Positions 6,040-13,213 of a stretch of DNA of 13,217 nt are shown here, in pieces. The notes under the pieces were generated by a model, which saw nothing but the letters and a program-made list of their open reading frames with translations, searched no databases and was not told the DNA's origin. Source of the stretch: Bacteroidota bacterium. Lineage in GTDB: Bacteria > Bacteroidota > Bacteroidia > Chitinophagales > Chitinophagaceae. Within the stretch, counting starts at the first letter, position 1; each line of letters opens with the position of its first letter. The translations under genes and the position numbers were made by a program. The stretch spans positions 1 to 13,217 of the forward strand of contig JAEYRC010000003.1 of NCBI GenBank assembly GCA_023409675.1, read 5' to 3'.

Positions 6040-7266
6040 ATGCAACACAATATAAAATACAGTAAGCCTGATGAGCATGGTTATTATGGCAATTTCGGTG
6101 GCGCTTATATACCGGAAATGCTGCATAAGAATATTGAAGATCTGCAGCAGGCCTATCAGGCAGTATTTGATGATGAATCATTCATTGCAGACTTTGAAGA
6201 ACTTCTGAGAGATTATGTCGGGCGGCCAACGCCCCTGTATTATGCCCGCCGCCTTAGCGAACAGGCCGGCGCAAAAGTATATCTCAAGCGCGAAGATCTG
6301 TGCCATACGGGAGCGCATAAAATTAACAATACCATCGGTCAGATTCTTTTGGCAGAACGAATGGGTAAGAAACGTATTATTGCCGAAACAGGCGCAGGTC
6401 AGCATGGGGTGGCCACGGCAACCGTTTGCGCATTGAAAGGACTGGAGTGTATTGTATATATGGGAGAGAAAGATATTGAACGGCAGGCGCCCAACGTAGC
6501 CCGCATGAAAATGCTGGGGGCTAAAGTTATTCCGGCCACCAGTGGAAGCAAAACGCTGAAAGATGCCACCAATGAAGCTATTCGCGACTGGATCAACAAT
6601 CCTTCCGATACATTTTATATCATCGGAAGTGTAGTAGGACCGCATCCATATCCTGATATGGTAGCGCGGTTTCAAAGCGTTATCAGCAAAGAGATGCGCC
6701 AGCAACTGGCAGCAAAAGAAGGAAGGGAATTGCCCGATTATGTCATAGCCTGTGTTGGTGGTGGCAGTAATGCTGCCGGGGCTTTCTATCATTATTTAGA
6801 AGAAGAAACAGTGCAACTTGTAGCGGTGGAGGCGGCAGGCCATGGGGTGCAAAGCGGCAGAAGTGCCGCCACGACTTTCCTGGGACGTAAGGGTATTTTG
6901 CATGGTTCGATGAGCCTGGTTATGCAAACTCCTGACGGGCAGGTGGTGGAACCCCACAGTATTTCTGCCGGACTTGACTATCCTGGTATCGGCCCTATGC
7001 ATGCACATCTTGCGGAAACCGGCAGAGCACGTTTTCTGCATGCAACCGACGAGCAGGCACTTGACGCGGCCTTTGAACTTGCCGCTGCTGAAGGAATTAT
7101 TCCGGCCCTGGAATCTGCTCATGCGCTGCATGCGCTGAAAGAACTGAAACTCAATGCAAGTGATGTGGTAATTGTTTGCCTGAGTGGCCGCGGCGACAAG
7201 GATATGGCTACATATATGCAGGTTATGGATATGAAAGACGATCAATCTAAAGGAACATTGAAATAA
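6040..7266 (+). CDS. trpB: Tryptophan synthase beta chain
   Basis: This 408-residue PLP enzyme condenses indole with serine to make tryptophan, in an alpha2-beta2 complex with TrpA. Landmarks: GYYGNFGGAYIPEML (14-28), the PLP lysine Lys94 in CHTGAHKINNTIGQ (88-101), the catalytic Glu116 in AETGAGQHGVATA (115-127), the phosphate-binding CVGGGSNAAG (238-247), and LSGRGDKDM (381-389), where Ser382 should contact the PLP pyridine nitrogen. Length and motifs are those of the classical TrpB1 type that partners TrpA, not the longer TrpB2 group. It lies 9 nt after trpF and 8 nt before trpA. Confidence 0.97.
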   Translation: MQHNIKYSKPDEHGYYGNFGGAYIPEMLHKNIEDLQQAYQAVFDDESFIADFEELLRDYVGRPTPLYYARRLSEQAGAKVYLKREDLCHTGAHKINNTIGQILLAERMGKKRIIAETGAGQHGVATATVCALKGLECIVYMGEKDIERQAPNVARMKMLGAKVIPATSGSKTLKDATNEAIRDWINNPSDTFYIIGSVVGPHPYPDMVARFQSVISKEMRQQLAAKEGRELPDYVIACVGGGSNAAGAFYHYLEEETVQLVAVEAAGHGVQSGRSAATTFLGRKGILHGSMSLVMQTPDGQVVEPHSISAGLDYPGIGPMHAHLAETGRARFLHATDEQALDAAFELAAAEGIIPALESAHALHALKELKLNASDVVIVCLSGRGDKDMATYMQVMDMKDDQSKGTLK

Positions 7267-7274
7267 TAGTAGAA

Positions 7275-8048
7275 ATGAGCAGACTGAATAACCTGTTTAA
7301 ACAGAAGAAGAAGGGTATACTGAATGTATACTGCACAGCAGGCTATCCCCATTTAAACAGTACGCTGGAGATCATGGAGGCGCTACAGGAAAGTGGCGCG
7401 GATATTATCGAACTTGGCATTCCATACAGCGACCCGCTGGCTGATGGACCCGTAATTCAGGCAAGCGGATCACGGGCACTTGAAAACGGCATGTCTATCG
7501 CCGTTCTCATTGAACAGCTTAAGGATATGCGTCAATCAATTACCATCCCGGTTGTGCTTACGGGTTATATGAACCCGGTGCTGCAATACGGTTTTGAACG
7601 GTTTTGTCGCGATGTGACTGCAGCAGGAGTCGATGGCCTGATCCTGCCTGATCTGCCGTTGTATGAATTTGAACAGGAATATGCGCGGATTGTAAAAGAA
7701 TACGAGCTGGATTTCATCTTTTTAATTACACCTGAACCCTCAGCGGATCGGATCCGGCAACTCGACAACGCCAGTACCGGCTTCATCTATGCTGTATCTT
7801 CTTCTTCCACTACAGGAGGCGATCTGAGCGTACAGGCCAATACCAATTACTTTCAGCGGCTGGAAAAAATGCAACTTCGAAATCCGGTGTTGATCGGCTT
7901 TGGGATAAAAGATAAAAACAGTTTTGATACCGCATGCGCCTATGCTTCCGGAGCGATAATCGGTTCGGCCTATATCAGGGAACTGGACCGGAGTAAGTCT
8001 CCCCGGGAAGCTACCCGCGCATTTATCGCATCGGTAAAAGGAACCTGA
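7275..8048 (+). CDS. trpA: Tryptophan synthase alpha chain
   Basis: This 257-residue TIM barrel cleaves indole-3-glycerol phosphate and passes indole to TrpB. The catalytic acids are Glu46 in DIIELGIPYSDPLADGP (43-59) and Asp57 in the same block, matching Glu49 and Asp60 of the enterobacterial enzyme. GYMNPVLQYG (97-106), GLILPDLP (121-128) and the phosphate-binding VLIGFGI (205-211) are also present. The mobile loop 6, usually SRxGVTG, reads SSSSTTGG (175-182) and keeps the threonine-glycine pair. It is the last trp gene; hisH starts only 11 nt after its stop, so the his genes downstream must be read from the same transcript unless a promoter lies inside trpA. I saw no convincing TAnnTTTG box near its 3' end. 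Confidence 0.96.
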   Translation: MSRLNNLFKQKKKGILNVYCTAGYPHLNSTLEIMEALQESGADIIELGIPYSDPLADGPVIQASGSRALENGMSIAVLIEQLKDMRQSITIPVVLTGYMNPVLQYGFERFCRDVTAAGVDGLILPDLPLYEFEQEYARIVKEYELDFIFLITPEPSADRIRQLDNASTGFIYAVSSSSTTGGDLSVQANTNYFQRLEKMQLRNPVLIGFGIKDKNSFDTACAYASGAIIGSAYIRELDRSKSPREATRAFIASVKGT

Positions 8049-8059
8049 AAATAACCAAG

Positions 8060-8659
8060 ATGAATACCATCATAGTACAGTATAATGCCGGCAATATCCA
8101 ATCCGTTTTGTATGCTCTTGAACGGATTGGCTCCTCCGCCAAAGTTTCCGATGACCCGGATGAGATCCGTGCTGCCGATAAGGTGATTTTTCCGGGAGTT
8201 GGAGAAGCCAGTACCGCGATGAATTATTTAAAAGAGCGCAATCTCGATAAGGTGATTGCCGGCTTACGGCAACCGGTACTCGGAATATGCCTGGGCATGC
8301 AACTGCTGTGTTCATACAGTGAAGAGAATGATACGTCCTGTATAGGAATATTCAATGAACGGGTCAGCCGCTTTACGCCACCCGCCGGTTCCAATCAATT
8401 TAAAGTGCCTCAGATCGGATGGAATACCATCACCGAACTCAAAGGACCATTATTCAGTGGAATTGATGAGCATGCCTATATCTATCTGGTGCATTCCTAT
8501 TATGCAGGATTGGGTGAGCACACCATTGCCGTAACCGATTATATACAGCCCTATAGCGCGGCGCTTCAAAAAGATAATTTTTATGGCGTACAGTTTCATC
8601 CGGAAAAAAGCGCGGTTACCGGAGAACAGATCCTGAAGAACTTTTTAATGCTTAAATAA
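8060..8659 (+). CDS. hisH: Imidazole glycerol phosphate synthase, glutaminase subunit
   Basis: This 199-residue class I glutamine amidotransferase supplies ammonia to HisF. The triad is Cys77 in LGICLGMQLLC (74-84), with His180 and Glu182 in YGVQFHPEKSA (175-185). The HisH-specific features PGVGEA (45-50), PQIGWNTI (117-124) and HSYYA (145-149) distinguish it from TrpG. It resumes the histidine genes immediately after trpA. In the usual Bacteroidota order hisG-D-C-B-H-A-F-IE this gene would follow hisB directly, so the trp block separates it from its ordinary neighbour by about 6.8 kb. The upstream sequence is A-rich with no clear Shine-Dalgarno motif. hisA follows after 13 nt. Confidence 0.95.
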   Translation: MNTIIVQYNAGNIQSVLYALERIGSSAKVSDDPDEIRAADKVIFPGVGEASTAMNYLKERNLDKVIAGLRQPVLGICLGMQLLCSYSEENDTSCIGIFNERVSRFTPPAGSNQFKVPQIGWNTITELKGPLFSGIDEHAYIYLVHSYYAGLGEHTIAVTDYIQPYSAALQKDNFYGVQFHPEKSAVTGEQILKNFLMLK

Positions 8660-8672
8660 ACGAATTACAAAA

Positions 8673-9401
8673 ATGCAGATTATTCCCGCTATTGATATTA
8701 TCGATGGCAAATGTGTACGACTGACCAAAGGTGATTTCAGCCAGAAAAAAGTCTATAATGAAAACTCGCTGGAAGTGGCACTGCAATTTCAGGATGCCGG
8801 GCTTGAGCGGGTACACCTCGTAGATTTGGACGGTGCCCGGCAGGGAAGCGTAAAGAACTGGAAGGTGCTGGAAAAACTTGCTGCTAAAACCATCCTGCAA
8901 ATTGATTTTGGAGGAGGCATTAAAACAGATGAGGATCTTACCATCATCTTTAACAGTGGTGCGAAATGGGCTACTGTTGGAAGTTTGGCAGTTAAAGATG
9001 AAAAACTTTTCAAGTCATGGCTTACCTCATATGGGGTTGAAAAATTCATGCTCGGCGCCGATGTAAAAGATGGCAAGTTGGCCATTAGCGGTTGGGCGGA
9101 ACAAACCACTGTTCCTGTTCTTGATTTTATCTCAACATATGAGTCGCTGGGCATGCGCCAGATTTTCTGTACGGATATCAGTAAGGATGGATTGCTCGAA
9201 GGCCCTTCCTTAGAACTTTATACCACGATCGTGCAACGTTTTCCTTCGCTGTTTTTTATTGCCAGTGGTGGGGTGTCATCCATCAATGATCTGCATGAAC
9301 TTAAGGCCGTGGGATGCCGGGCAGCCATTGTCGGCAAAGCAATTTATGAAAATAAAATACGCCTGAAAGAACTGGAGGCGTTCAGCAATCAGGAACTTTA
9401 A
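8673..9401 (+). CDS. hisA: ProFAR isomerase (phosphoribosylformimino-5-aminoimidazole carboxamide ribotide isomerase)
   Basis: This 242-residue TIM barrel performs the Amadori rearrangement of ProFAR to PRFAR. It starts with the typical MQIIPAIDIIDGKCVRLTKG; Asp8 is the first catalytic aspartate and Asp130 in LGADVKDGKL (127-136) the second. The two half-barrel phosphate sites are DFGGGIKT (78-85) and ASGGVSS (197-203). CTDISKDGLLEGPS (166-179) is the HisA signature and rules out HisF. hisF begins 8 nt after the stop. With trpF also present, the two isomerase activities are split between two proteins. Confidence 0.95.
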   Translation: MQIIPAIDIIDGKCVRLTKGDFSQKKVYNENSLEVALQFQDAGLERVHLVDLDGARQGSVKNWKVLEKLAAKTILQIDFGGGIKTDEDLTIIFNSGAKWATVGSLAVKDEKLFKSWLTSYGVEKFMLGADVKDGKLAISGWAEQTTVPVLDFISTYESLGMRQIFCTDISKDGLLEGPSLELYTTIVQRFPSLFFIASGGVSSINDLHELKAVGCRAAIVGKAIYENKIRLKELEAFSNQEL

Positions 9402-9409
9402 ACTTAAAC

Positions 9410-10165
9410 ATGCTTACCAAACGAATTATTCCCTGCCTGGATATAAAAGACGGCCGCACTGTTAAAGGGGTAAACTTTCTCGACCTCCGGGATGCCGGAG
9501 ATCCGGTTGAACTGGGGCAGTTGTATGCGGCACAGGGAGCCGATGAACTGGTTTTCCTGGACATTTCCGCAACAGTGGAAAAGCGTAAAACGCTGGCTTC
9601 CCTGGTTAATAAAATCGCGCATCATATCAATATACCATTTACGGTTGGGGGTGGAATCAGTACGATCGAAGATGTTCGTGTTTTACTCCAGCACGGCGCG
9701 GATAAAATATCGGTGAATACGGCGGCATTTCTGCGTCCGGAACTTATCCGTGAACTTTCCGGAGCCTTTGGAAGTCAGTGTGTCGTGGTGGCTATTGATA
9801 CCCGCCGGGAAGAAGACGGTGAATGGTATGTGTACCTGAATGGAGGACGTACCAAAACGGAAACGAGATGTATTGACTGGGCTGAAAAAGCAGTTGAACT
9901 GGGCGCTGGCGAACTTTTACTGACATCCATGAACCATGATGGCACGAAAGCAGGTTTTGCCACAGATATCACCGGCTACCTGGCGCGAACCCTCAATATC
10001 CCCGTCATTGCATCGGGTGGGGGAGGAAATACCGCTCATTTCGCTGATATCTTTGAAGCCGGAGCTGATGCGGCACTGGCGGCCAGCATTTTTCATTTCA
10101 AGGAAATCAGTATTCCCGTATTGAAGCGATATTTGCAGGAGAGGAATATACCCGTTCGGATTTAA
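9410..10165 (+). CDS. hisF: Imidazole glycerol phosphate synthase, cyclase subunit
   Basis: This 251-residue TIM barrel takes PRFAR and the ammonia from HisH and releases IGP and AICAR. MLTKRIIPCLDIKDG opens the protein with catalytic Asp11, and Lys19 follows in RTVKGVNF. The second catalytic aspartate is Asp130 in VVVAIDTRR (125-133). The phosphate loops are FTVGGGIST (77-85) and VIASGGGGN (199-207). LLTSMNHDGTKAGFATDI (170-187) matches the HisF HDGTK region; GFA replaces the common GYD, a substitution I believe is usual in Bacteroidota. It lies 8 nt after hisA and 9 nt before the small membrane ORF. Confidence 0.96.
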   Translation: MLTKRIIPCLDIKDGRTVKGVNFLDLRDAGDPVELGQLYAAQGADELVFLDISATVEKRKTLASLVNKIAHHINIPFTVGGGISTIEDVRVLLQHGADKISVNTAAFLRPELIRELSGAFGSQCVVVAIDTRREEDGEWYVYLNGGRTKTETRCIDWAEKAVELGAGELLLTSMNHDGTKAGFATDITGYLARTLNIPVIASGGGGNTAHFADIFEAGADAALAASIFHFKEISIPVLKRYLQERNIPVRI

Positions 10166-10174
10166 CTGTTAACT

Positions 10175-10381
10175 ATGAGCATGGAAATGATCATCCTGAT
10201 AATTGTAATCATAATTGTGGCACTCTATCTTCTGCTGAGGATGCAGAAAAAAAGTGAACGCCGTAAACAGCAACGACGCGAAAAATTTCAAAGTAAACAG
10301 GATACCATCATAAACCAGGTCAGGGAACCATCGGCCCGCTCTTCCCGCGACCAGCGGGTTGAAACAAAAGGACCAAAATAA
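10175..10381 (+). CDS. Small single-pass membrane protein of unknown function, inside the his block
   Basis: I do not recognise this 68-residue protein. Residues 4-21 (MEMIILIIVIIIVALYLL) form one strongly hydrophobic helix, almost all Ile, Leu and Val. It is followed from Arg23 by a very basic, polar tail with RMQKKSERRKQQRREKF and a disordered-looking C-terminus rich in Ser, Arg, Gln and Lys. By the positive-inside rule the tail should face the cytoplasm and the N-terminus the periplasm; no cleavage site or lipobox is seen. It is probably real: it begins 9 nt after hisF and ends 5 nt before hisIE, matching the tight spacing of the operon. An internal start at the third or fifth residue is possible. 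No enzymatic motif is present; a role in histidine synthesis is suggested only by position. A chance ORF is the alternative. Confidence 0.7.
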   Translation: MSMEMIILIIVIIIVALYLLLRMQKKSERRKQQRREKFQSKQDTIINQVREPSARSSRDQRVETKGPK

Positions 10382-10386
10382 TCATT

Positions 10387-10983
10387 ATGACAATTGATTT
10401 TAAAAAGTCGCCGGATGGGCTTGTCCCCGCGGTAATCCAGGACTATAAAACGCATAAAGTGCTCATGCTGGGCTATATGAATGCTGCCGCCGTAGAGAAA
10501 ACAATGGCTGAAGGAAAGGTTACATTCTATTCGCGCAGTAAACAACGACTCTGGACTAAGGGAGAAGAAAGTGGCAATTTTCTGATGGTAAAAGAAATTG
10601 CCGCCGATTGCGATGCCGACACCCTGCTGATCAAAGTGCGTCCTGAAGGCCCTGTTTGTCATACCGGTGCTGATACCTGCTGGAGTGAGCCCAATCATGG
10701 TGAAAATTTTTTATTTTACCTGGAAGAACTTATTGAGATCCGGAAAAAGTCGGTTGAAGGAAAATCCTATGTACGTGATCTGATCAACAGTGGAATCAAT
10801 AAAGTTGCTCAAAAGGTTGGGGAAGAGGCCGTTGAGCTGGTTATAGAAGCCAAGGATGATGATGATACACGTTTTATCAATGAAGCAGCGGACCTGCTGT
10901 TTCATTATTTACTTTTGCTTAACGTAAAAGGCCATAATTTGCAAGGAGTAATCGATGTGCTGCAGCAGCGGCATAATAAATAA
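10387..10983 (+). CDS. hisI: Bifunctional phosphoribosyl-AMP cyclohydrolase / phosphoribosyl-ATP pyrophosphatase
   Basis: This 198-residue fusion (HisIE) carries out two early steps of histidine synthesis: removal of pyrophosphate from PR-ATP and ring opening of PR-AMP. Residues 1-105 are the HisI cyclohydrolase: FYSRSKQRLWTKGE (47-60), the metal-binding DCDADT (74-79), and GPVCHTGADTCW (88-99), whose Cys91 and Cys98 are zinc ligands in the family. Residues about 110-198 are the all-helical HisE (MazG-like) part: SYVRDLINSGINKVAQKVGE (127-146) then EAVELVIEAKDDD (147-159) and NEAADLLFHYLLLL (165-178), with the acidic residues that bind magnesium. The ATG lies 5 nt after the small membrane ORF. 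It is the last his gene here; a thioredoxin-family gene follows 6 nt later. Confidence 0.96.
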   Translation: MTIDFKKSPDGLVPAVIQDYKTHKVLMLGYMNAAAVEKTMAEGKVTFYSRSKQRLWTKGEESGNFLMVKEIAADCDADTLLIKVRPEGPVCHTGADTCWSEPNHGENFLFYLEELIEIRKKSVEGKSYVRDLINSGINKVAQKVGEEAVELVIEAKDDDDTRFINEAADLLFHYLLLLNVKGHNLQGVIDVLQQRHNK

Positions 10984-10989
10984 TCCCTT

Positions 10990-12087
10990 ATGAAACGTTT
11001 CCTGCTATTGTTGCTTGTCTTACCTGCATTCGTCATCGCACAGAACGGTCCCGGAAAATTTTCCATTAATGCCACGGTTTCCGGACTTAAAGACAATACG
11101 GTTGTATCACTTTCCGATGTCAATAATCCCGATGATACGCTTGCTGTTGCAACCGTTTCCAACGGACGATTTATATTGAATGGCAGTTTGCCCGAACCCA
11201 ATCTGTACCACCTGAATTTTGCTGGCGTTTCCAAAAAAACAGTTGTCTTTCTTAATAATGCTCAAATTGAATTGAGCGGTGATGTGGAGAATATTGAAGG
11301 GTTTACCTATAAAGGTTCTGAAACGCAGGAGCAGTTTTTAAAATTTCAAAAAATCTTTAATCCGCTTTTTCAGGAATTGGGTAATTATACCCGGAAGCTA
11401 CAGTCGACTCCCGATACGGACCCTGAAAAACAAAAATTATTTGCGTCATATAATACACAGCGTGAAAAAATACTGACCGCCATCAATCAGTTTCTGCAAG
11501 AGCATACACACTCACCCATGGGCGCTTTTATGCTGCTGGTCACCAGTGAATTGCAGGATGATGCCATGGCTTTGCAAAAGCAGTATGAGAAGCTTACGCA
11601 ACCGGTCCAAAATAGTTTTTACGGAAAAATCCTTGCCGGTCAGATCAGTGACGCGCTCATAGGCGCTGTTGGTTCCGCGGCACCCGATTTCATACAGCAG
11701 GATACCGCGGGTAACGATATTGCATTAAGCGCTTTTAAAGGTAAGTATGTTTTGATCGATTTCTGGGCAAGCTGGTGCGGACCATGCCGCGATGAAAACC
11801 CCAATGTGGTTGAAGCATTTCAGCGTTTTAAAGATAAAAACTTTACAGTTCTGGGAATTTCGCTTGACCGTGACCGTAATGCGTGGCTCAGCGCCATTAA
11901 AGAAGATAAGCTGAACTGGACCCAACTAAGCGACCTGAAATTCTGGAACAACGCGGTTGCCGTTCAGTACCGGGTACAATCCATTCCGCAGAATTATCTT
12001 ATTGATCCCGATGGAAAGATAGTGGCTAAAAATCTTCGGGGGCAGGAATTACAGACCAGGCTTTGCGAAATACTTGGGTGCCAGTGA
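10990..12087 (+). CDS. Exported TlpA/ResA-like thioredoxin with N-terminal DUF4369-like domain
   Basis: This 365-residue protein starts with a signal peptide (hydrophobic 4-17, probable cleavage after VIA17) and no lipobox cysteine, so it should be periplasmic. Residues about 22-105 are beta-rich and resemble the DUF4369 region often found ahead of Bacteroidota thioredoxins. A mainly helical, charged linker covers 110-220. The C-terminal 228-365 is an AhpC/TSA-TlpA-type thioredoxin fold: APDFIQQDTAG, then VLIDFWASWCGPCRDENP (254-271) with the redox CxxC at Cys263/Cys266, and the cis-proline loop SIPQNYLID (331-339). The likely role is disulfide reduction or exchange in the envelope; the partner is unknown. 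It begins 6 nt after hisIE, so it is probably the last gene of the same transcript. Nothing in its sequence links it to amino acid synthesis. The stop directly adjoins that of the convergent oxidoreductase gene. Confidence 0.88.
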   Translation: MKRFLLLLLVLPAFVIAQNGPGKFSINATVSGLKDNTVVSLSDVNNPDDTLAVATVSNGRFILNGSLPEPNLYHLNFAGVSKKTVVFLNNAQIELSGDVENIEGFTYKGSETQEQFLKFQKIFNPLFQELGNYTRKLQSTPDTDPEKQKLFASYNTQREKILTAINQFLQEHTHSPMGAFMLLVTSELQDDAMALQKQYEKLTQPVQNSFYGKILAGQISDALIGAVGSAAPDFIQQDTAGNDIALSAFKGKYVLIDFWASWCGPCRDENPNVVEAFQRFKDKNFTVLGISLDRDRNAWLSAIKEDKLNWTQLSDLKFWNNAVAVQYRVQSIPQNYLIDPDGKIVAKNLRGQELQTRLCEILGCQ

Positions 12088-13188
12088 TCAGGCTTTCAGA
12101 ATAGCTTCCCGTTTTCCTGACTTCAGACTTCGGTAGATAGCATCAATTACCAGCATATCGTTCAAACCCATTTCTCCAGGAACTCTGGTTGGGCTTCCAT
12201 TGCTGACGCATTTCGCGAAATCATCCATTTGACGGGCCTGCTGATTAATATGTGGCAGCTTCATTGGCCCCAGATGTGTGCGACCCTGCTGCCCGCCATA
12301 TCCATAAGCCGGACTAATTTCAAACCATCCGTTTTTGGCCTGCGCATGGAGTCGGCTGACATTTTTGTTATAGCTCGACATACCTTTGGAGGTAGCGCCA
12401 CCCGGAAACTCCAATTCCCAAAATACCGATTCATCTACTTCCCGAAATAATTCGGGCCGGGTTTTTTCTTCACGGGCGGTAACAAATACCGGTTCTTCAC
12501 CAATTACATAACGGGCACCCTGAACCGCATATACACCCATATCCATCAGTCCGCCACCGCCGGCCATGTCCTTCTTCAATCGCCATGCTGAAGGGTCGCC
12601 CCCATAATAGAAACCATTTTCCGTAGACACCAGGTTTACCTTTCCATAGACTTGCTGCTGACCGAGCCGCATCATCTCCATATTATAGGGTTCAAAATGC
12701 AGCCGGTAGCCGATGGATAGCTGCCGCCCGACCTTTTTGCAGGCCTCAATCATTTCCCGGCATTCCATCGCGTTCATTGCCATAGGCTTTTCGCAGATAA
12801 CATGTTTACCGGCTTTTGCCGCGCGGATGGTGAATTCCTTATGCATTGAAATCGGCAGCACTACGTATACGATGTCGATGTCGGGATTATCAGCTATCGT
12901 ATCAAAGTTGTCGTAATTGTAAATGTTTTTTTGCGGGATAGAATATTTTTCAGACCATGCTTTCGCTTTTGATGGGGTGCCGGTAACAATTCCGGCGAGA
13001 TAGCATGAATCGGTTTGCTGCAGGGCAGGCGCGAGCTGACCGTTTGAATAGCTGCCTAATCCAACCAATGCGATACCCAGTTTCCGAGTCGGCTTTTGCC
13101 CTGAAACTGTAAACGGATTGCTCAACGCCGCGGCACCGGTTGTAATAGCCAGTCCGCGGATAAAGTTTCTTCTGGTTGTCCGGTTCAT
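12088..13188 (-). CDS. Tat-exported Gfo/Idh/MocA-family oxidoreductase
   Basis: This 366-residue NAD(P)-dependent oxidoreductase carries a twin-arginine signal: TRRNFIRGL at 5-13, then a weakly hydrophobic stretch to about residue 30. Folded export with bound cofactor is therefore likely, as for Zymomonas glucose-fructose oxidoreductase. The Rossmann domain begins with LGIALVGLGSYSNG (37-50), and ICEKPMAMNA (131-140) is the family EKP motif with Lys134. GYRLHFEPYNMEMM (160-173) and GGLMDMGVYAVQGARYVIGE (212-231) resemble the glucose-fructose oxidoreductase branch. The substrate, probably a sugar or polyol, cannot be named from sequence. The gene is transcribed toward the his-trp cluster and is functionally separate from it. 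The ATG (13186-13188) is followed at once by the Tat motif, which supports the start; only 29 nt of upstream sequence is visible. Confidence 0.9.
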   Translation of the reverse strand: MNRTTRRNFIRGLAITTGAAALSNPFTVSGQKPTRKLGIALVGLGSYSNGQLAPALQQTDSCYLAGIVTGTPSKAKAWSEKYSIPQKNIYNYDNFDTIADNPDIDIVYVVLPISMHKEFTIRAAKAGKHVICEKPMAMNAMECREMIEACKKVGRQLSIGYRLHFEPYNMEMMRLGQQQVYGKVNLVSTENGFYYGGDPSAWRLKKDMAGGGGLMDMGVYAVQGARYVIGEEPVFVTAREEKTRPELFREVDESVFWELEFPGGATSKGMSSYNKNVSRLHAQAKNGWFEISPAYGYGGQQGRTHLGPMKLPHINQQARQMDDFAKCVSNGSPTRVPGEMGLNDMLVIDAIYRSLKSGKREAILKA

Positions 13189-13205
13189 CTTTAATCCTGT
13201 TTTCT

Positions 13206-13213
13206 TAAATATA
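13206..13213 (-). promoter_or_regulatory. Possible second promoter box of the oxidoreductase gene
   Basis: On the minus strand TATATTTA matches the Bacteroidota TAnnTTTG box at 7 of 8 positions and lies 17 nt before the ATG at 13188. The expected upstream TTTG box would fall beyond the window edge and cannot be checked, so this is weak. Confidence 0.25.

Noticed and set aside
6178..6792. A 204-codon minus-strand open frame within trpB
   Set aside because: Long for chance, but it overlaps conserved trpB sequence throughout, its translation shows no coherent domain, and it is best explained by trpB codon structure.
5395..9401. TrpF or HisA as a dual-function PriA-type isomerase
   Set aside because: Both separate, complete enzymes are present with their own signature motifs, so a shared isomerase is not needed.
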